DNA of 64,000 nt from Halobaculum rubrum (GTDB lineage: Archaea > Halobacteriota > Halobacteria > Halobacteriales > Haloferacaceae), in assembly GCF_019880225.1 (NCBI RefSeq), contig NZ_CP082284.1, positions 1,426,001 through 1,490,000 on the forward strand, in the 5' to 3' direction. Positions 60,778-64,000 of this stretch are shown piece after piece (within the stretch, counting starts at the first letter, position 1; each line of letters begins with the position of its first letter). The notes beneath the pieces were generated by a model. It made no database searches. It had not been told where the DNA came from and was given only the letters and a program-made list of their open reading frames with translations. Made by a program: the position numbers and the translations under genes.

Positions 60778-61632
60778 CTACCGGGCGACCGCCACCGCGC
60801 CGGCGTCGACGACCGCGCTCGGCGCGCCGCGGTACGTGCCCTCGCCGACGGCCTCGGTGGCCGGAACCGCCACCCATCCGGGTCCGTCGCCGGTCACGAC
60901 CGTCCGGGTCGACTGTCGGAAGCCGTTTCCGGTCCACCCGCCTGCGAACCAGTCGTTTCGCGCCTCGTAGCGGACCGAGACCTCGACGGTCGCGTTCGCG
61001 GGCGCGTCGTACGAGAGGAACATCCGGGTGCCGAACTCGCGACAGACGGTCGACTCGGGCGCCGGGAACGGGCACGCCGCGTCGGTCGCGTCGACCCGCG
61101 GCCGCAACACCGGCTCCGACCCCACCGGCGAGCGCGTGTCGATCGGCTCTTCGACCGCGAGTTCGACGCGCACGAGGTAGTCGTCGAGCGTCCGGATCGG
61201 CGTCTCCCGGGGATCCGGGGTCGGCGTCGCCGCGCCCGGCATCGCGGTTTCCCCGTCGGGGTCGATCGGCCGCGGCGGCGGGCGCTCGCGGTAGGCCGGC
61301 TCCAGCGTCGGTACCGACACCGCGAGCATCGGGCCGTACTCGGTGTCGACGACCTCGAACGACCAGTTCGCCGGCGCGTCGACGACGCCCGGCGAGCCCG
61401 CGACGAGCGCGTCGCCGACGGAACTCGTTCCGTTCTCCACGGGCAACGGGAGATACAGCGTGACGTTCGTCAGCGTCGCGTCCGGTTGGATCGACGCCCG
61501 ATACTCCGCGGTGTGGGTGTACGACTCCGGAACCGGGCGGGTGAACTGCCAGACTCCGGCGGCGAGGACGCCCGCCGCGAGGAGGAGGACGACGGCGGCG
61601 ACGACGAGCACGATCCGGAGGCGACGGTTCAT
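60778..61632 (-). CDS. Membrane-anchored exported protein of unknown function
   Basis: The 284-residue product has one N-terminal helix (RIVLVVAAVVLLLAAGVLAA) and a large outside part with Pro-rich stretch, a pair of cysteines (AACPFP, VCREFG) that may form a disulfide, and N-glycosylation sites (NVT, NGT, NWS, NAT). No domain is recognised. TATATATT-like sequence centred at about 61657 is 25 bases before the ATG at 61632, giving a leaderless message. The peptidase-like gene lies upstream on the same strand. Confidence 0.72.
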   Translation of the reverse strand: MNRRLRIVLVVAAVVLLLAAGVLAAGVWQFTRPVPESYTHTAEYRASIQPDATLTNVTLYLPLPVENGTSSVGDALVAGSPGVVDAPANWSFEVVDTEYGPMLAVSVPTLEPAYRERPPPRPIDPDGETAMPGAATPTPDPRETPIRTLDDYLVRVELAVEEPIDTRSPVGSEPVLRPRVDATDAACPFPAPESTVCREFGTRMFLSYDAPANATVEVSVRYEARNDWFAGGWTGNGFRQSTRTVVTGDGPGWVAVPATEAVGEGTYRGAPSAVVDAGAVAVAR

Positions 61633-61703
61633 CGTCAAACATGTTGTCTTATGAATATATAGTCCCGTCGCCGTCAGCCCCCCACGTGGTATCGCGCCGC
61701 GCG

Positions 61704-62654
61704 TCACCCGAGCCGTACGGGATCGTCGCTGGGGACGATCGAGACTCGCACCTCGTCGCCGACGGCGAACGTCGGATCGCCAGCCTCGGGGCGGGTGACC
61801 AGCTTCGCGCCGGCGCGGACGTCGGCGCGGGCGGCGAACAGCGACAGCCCCGTGATCCGCTCGCCGTTCGCGAGCACGTCCACATCGGCCCAGTCGACGT
61901 GGCGGCCGTCGCGGGTGCCGACCTCGGCGCCGAGCAGCGAGACTGAGCCGCCGGCGGCGTCGCCGGCGCCGTCGGCACCCGCGTTTGGCACGCCGCCGCC
62001 GGAGTAGTGTGCGAGGCCGCCGTCGAGCGGTCGCCCGTCGTCGGCCGCGATAGCCGTAAAGCCCGGAGCGGCGGTGCCGTCCGTGGGGGGCGACATCGGC
62101 GCGTCCAGCACCGCGTAACTGGGTCCCGTCTCGACGACGGTCCCGGTGCCGTCCCACGCGAGCGCCGTCACGTCCGCGTCGGCGACGAGCGGGAGCGACC
62201 CCGACGCCCGGTAGGCGTTCTTCCCGTGCTCGCGGAACTCCAGGTGGACGTGGTTGTCGACCCAGCGGCCGAAGAACCCCGAGCGAACCAACTCGCCGAG
62301 GGCGTCGCCGACGGCCACCTCGTCGCCCGCCTCGACCGCGGGATCGACGTGGAGCACGCGTGCGACGTGGTCGCCGGTGTCGATCACGATCAGGTGGTCG
62401 TGGTCGACGGCGTACTCGCGGTCGGGGCAGCCCACGCTCCGGGTGTCGAGCACTTCGCCCGCGACCGGCGAGACGCCGGCGTTCGACTCGGGGTAGAGGT
62501 CGACTGCACACGCGCGGTCGTGGGCCGGGTACGGCGAGTTGTACAGCGAGAACGTCCGGTAGCGCGCGAGCAGCGACTCGGGGAGGACGACCGGGGTAGT
62601 CGCGTCCGTCTCGCCGTCGTCCGCCCGCGGCCGCTTCCCCGGCGACTTCTCCAT
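61704..62654 (-). CDS. M23-like (LytM-fold) peptidase family protein
   Basis: The 316-residue product has AHDRACAVDLYP and NHVHLEFRE, which align with the HxxxD and HxH motifs of M23 metallopeptidases, and a DGHVxRVLH-like middle (GDHVARVLHVDPAVEAGDEV). There is no signal peptide, and an extra C-terminal beta domain follows. Haloarchaea lack peptidoglycan, so a peptidoglycan target is unlikely. Activity is uncertain. The start at 62654 (MEKSPGKRPRADDGE) is used. Confidence 0.75.
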   Translation of the reverse strand: MEKSPGKRPRADDGETDATTPVVLPESLLARYRTFSLYNSPYPAHDRACAVDLYPESNAGVSPVAGEVLDTRSVGCPDREYAVDHDHLIVIDTGDHVARVLHVDPAVEAGDEVAVGDALGELVRSGFFGRWVDNHVHLEFREHGKNAYRASGSLPLVADADVTALAWDGTGTVVETGPSYAVLDAPMSPPTDGTAAPGFTAIAADDGRPLDGGLAHYSGGGVPNAGADGAGDAAGGSVSLLGAEVGTRDGRHVDWADVDVLANGERITGLSLFAARADVRAGAKLVTRPEAGDPTFAVGDEVRVSIVPSDDPVRLG

Positions 62655-62706
62655 ACCCCGAACACGCGACGCAAGCGCTTAGGCGACCCGACTCCGAGCG
62701 ACGGGC

Positions 62707-63498
62707 GTGACGAACAGCGACGGATCGGGGCGCGTTCGCGTGTACCGCGGCCGCCGAGCCGAGCGCGAGGTCGAGGGGAACGAGACCTCGGACGGCGAGC
62801 GGGGAGGGACGACCCGCGAGTCCCGCGAGGCCGACCGCGCCGCGACCGCCGCGATGCTCGCGGAGGCCGGAGAGTCGGGCCTCCCCGCGCTCCGCGTGTG
62901 GGCGCCGGGTCGCTCGCTCGCCTTCGGCCGCCGCGACGCACACGCCGACGGTTACGCCCGAGCGACGGCGGCGGCCCGCGAGCACGGCTTCCCCCCGGTC
63001 GAGCGCTCCGTCGGCGGCCGGGCGGTCGCGTACGCCGAGTCGACGCTAGCGTTCGCCCACGCGATACCGCTTGACGACGCTCGGGTCGGCCTGAACGACC
63101 GCTACGAGGACGCGACCTCGACGCTCGTCGCCGCCCTCCGCGACGCCGGCGCCGACGTGGAACGGGGGGAGCCGCCGGCCTCGTACTGCCCGGGCGACTA
63201 CTCCGTCCGCGTCGCGGGCGGCGGCAAGGTCGCGGGTATCGCCCAGCGCGTCCGCCAGGACGCCGCGCTCGTCTCCGGGTGCGTCACCGTCGCCGAGCGC
63301 GGGCCGATCCGGGCGGTGCTCGCCGCCGTCTACGACGCGCTCGGCGTGCCGTTCGATCCGGAGTCGGTCGGCTCCGTGGCGCGGGCGGGCGGCCCGAACG
63401 GTCCGACCGCGGTGCGGGAGGCGCTTGAAGCCGGGTTTGTCGAGGGTCGCGAGGTCGAGGTGCGCAACGTGGCCGACCTTCCGGCGGGCGACGGCTGA
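62707..63498 (+). CDS. Lipoate/biotin protein ligase family protein (LplA-like)
   Basis: The 263-residue product has the family motifs ERSVGGRAVAY (RRxGGG-like, here SVGGRA), NDRYEDATSTLV and GGKVAGIAQRV, with the catalytic Lys in GGKVAG. It would attach lipoate, octanoate or biotin to a carrier protein. Such proteins serve the 2-oxoacid dehydrogenase E2 or the glycine cleavage system. The GTG at 62707 is used. A 35-residue charged N-terminal part may be excess. It is divergent from the M23-like gene. Confidence 0.82.
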   Translation: MTNSDGSGRVRVYRGRRAEREVEGNETSDGERGGTTRESREADRAATAAMLAEAGESGLPALRVWAPGRSLAFGRRDAHADGYARATAAAREHGFPPVERSVGGRAVAYAESTLAFAHAIPLDDARVGLNDRYEDATSTLVAALRDAGADVERGEPPASYCPGDYSVRVAGGGKVAGIAQRVRQDAALVSGCVTVAERGPIRAVLAAVYDALGVPFDPESVGSVARAGGPNGPTAVREALEAGFVEGREVEVRNVADLPAGDG

Positions 63499-63537
63499 TC
63501 CGCGGAACTTACGCCCGGTGCCCGCGCACCACCGCCA

Positions 63538-64000
63538 ATGAGCACGCTGTTCAGGAACGCCACGCTCGCGGACGGCCGCGTCCGCGACGTGCTGGTCGAG
63601 GGCGAGACGATCGCGCGGGTGGCGGACGGAGGCACCGTCGGTCGCGTCGACGCAGCCGACGACGTCGGCTGCGACGGAAAGCATCTCCTCCCGGGCGCTA
63701 TCGACGCGCACGTCCACTTCCGCGAGCCGGGATTCGCGCACAAGGAGGACTGGCACACCGGGTCGCGCTCGGCCGCCGCCGGCGGCGTCACCACCGTCGT
63801 CGACCAGCCGAACACCGACCCGCCGACAGTGACGGGCGCGGCAGTCGACGAGAAGGCCGACCTCGCGGCGAAGTCGCTCGTCGACTTCGGGATCAACGGG
63901 GGCGTCACGGCCGACTGGGACCCCGACTCGCTGTTCGAGCGCCCGCTGTTCGCGCTCGGGGAGGTGTTCCTCGCCGACTCCACCGGCGACATGGGGATCG
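63538..64000 (+). CDS. pyrC: Dihydroorotase (3' truncated by window edge)
   Basis: The visible 154 residues start MSTLFRNATLADGRVRDVLV and contain HVHFREPG (metal-binding His-x-His), GGVTTVVDQPNTDPP and a VNGGVT-like strand, typical of the class I dihydroorotase that closes the pyrimidine ring precursor. CTTACGC about 28 bases ahead supports the ATG at 63538. The rest lies outside the window. Confidence 0.93.
   Translation, partial: MSTLFRNATLADGRVRDVLVEGETIARVADGGTVGRVDAADDVGCDGKHLLPGAIDAHVHFREPGFAHKEDWHTGSRSAAAGGVTTVVDQPNTDPPTVTGAAVDEKADLAAKSLVDFGINGGVTADWDPDSLFERPLFALGEVFLADSTGDMGI

Overview
The window is a 64 kb piece of a haloarchaeal chromosome. The GC content is very high, the proteins are strongly acidic, and many starts are leaderless: a TATA-like box lies about 27 bases before the start codon. 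The gene content is archaeal throughout (thermosome, RFC, PriL, PCNA, Hjc, Orc/Cdc6, aIF1A, RIO1, S6e, PCNA-linked genes, and haloarchaeal families such as HalX, DUF5789, DUF5807 and DUF460). Overall it looks like a Halorubrum-type member of the Haloferacales, but the genus cannot be fixed from sequence alone. Sixty-four protein genes or gene remnants and one tRNA are described.

Layout. 1-1771: the end of a 2-oxoacid dehydrogenase E2 gene and ilvA. 1772-2276: a gene-free tract of hairpin-forming repeats. 2277-5229: a DUF460 RNase-H-fold protein and RNase Z. 5427-8484: a DUF4382 lipoprotein, then a DoxX protein with a small membrane partner behind a palindrome-bearing promoter. 8685-14546: RfcC, archaetidylserine decarboxylase, Hjc, a SWIM-finger protein, PriL and an M29 aminopeptidase. 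14678-16489: 6-phosphogluconate dehydrogenase, a membrane-anchored 2Fe-2S ferredoxin and tRNA-Arg(CCG). 16490-21582: a possible old integration scar, an alcohol dehydrogenase, a tandem-HiPIP lipoprotein and a berberine-bridge-type FAD oxidase. 21738-26366: the thermosome, the ribosome-biogenesis run aIF1A-RIO1-KH, and a small heat-shock protein. 26492-34076: TyrRS, Orc/Cdc6, a HalX regulator, a MutS-family ATPase, LarE, a phosphatase and DUF5789. 34144-40380: the divergent pair TatCo/TatCt, an RHH-QueT operon and RlmE. 40381-43307: an AT-richer, disrupted segment with a truncated sensor kinase joined to a headless DUF1328 remnant, an IS200/IS605-type end hairpin, and an AI-2E-family permease. 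43614-51968: a membrane protein, a solitary Dam-type methylase, a five-fold DUF1508 membrane protein divergent from pcn, a HAD hydrolase, an MFS exporter and unknown proteins. 52052-64000: two related response-regulator/histidine-kinase hybrids, a universal stress protein, a DHH phosphoesterase followed by an alcohol dehydrogenase remnant, S6e, envelope proteins, a lipoate-ligase-like protein and the start of dihydroorotase.

How the genes work together. Several replication and repair genes share the window (RfcC, Hjc, PriL, Orc/Cdc6, PCNA, MutS-like, DHH). A second theme is the cell surface: Tat translocases, archaetidylserine decarboxylase (lipid for archaeosortase anchoring), two lipoproteins and M23-like and signal-anchored proteins. 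A third is protein and ribosome maintenance (thermosome, Hsp20, aIF1A, RIO1, KH, RlmE, S6e, RNase Z). The most distinctive non-coding signal is a dispersed family of hairpins. Their stems differ between copies but stay complementary, around a nearly constant loop related to GAACGTAGTGA. No CRISPR array, rRNA gene, complete transposon or obvious replication origin was seen.
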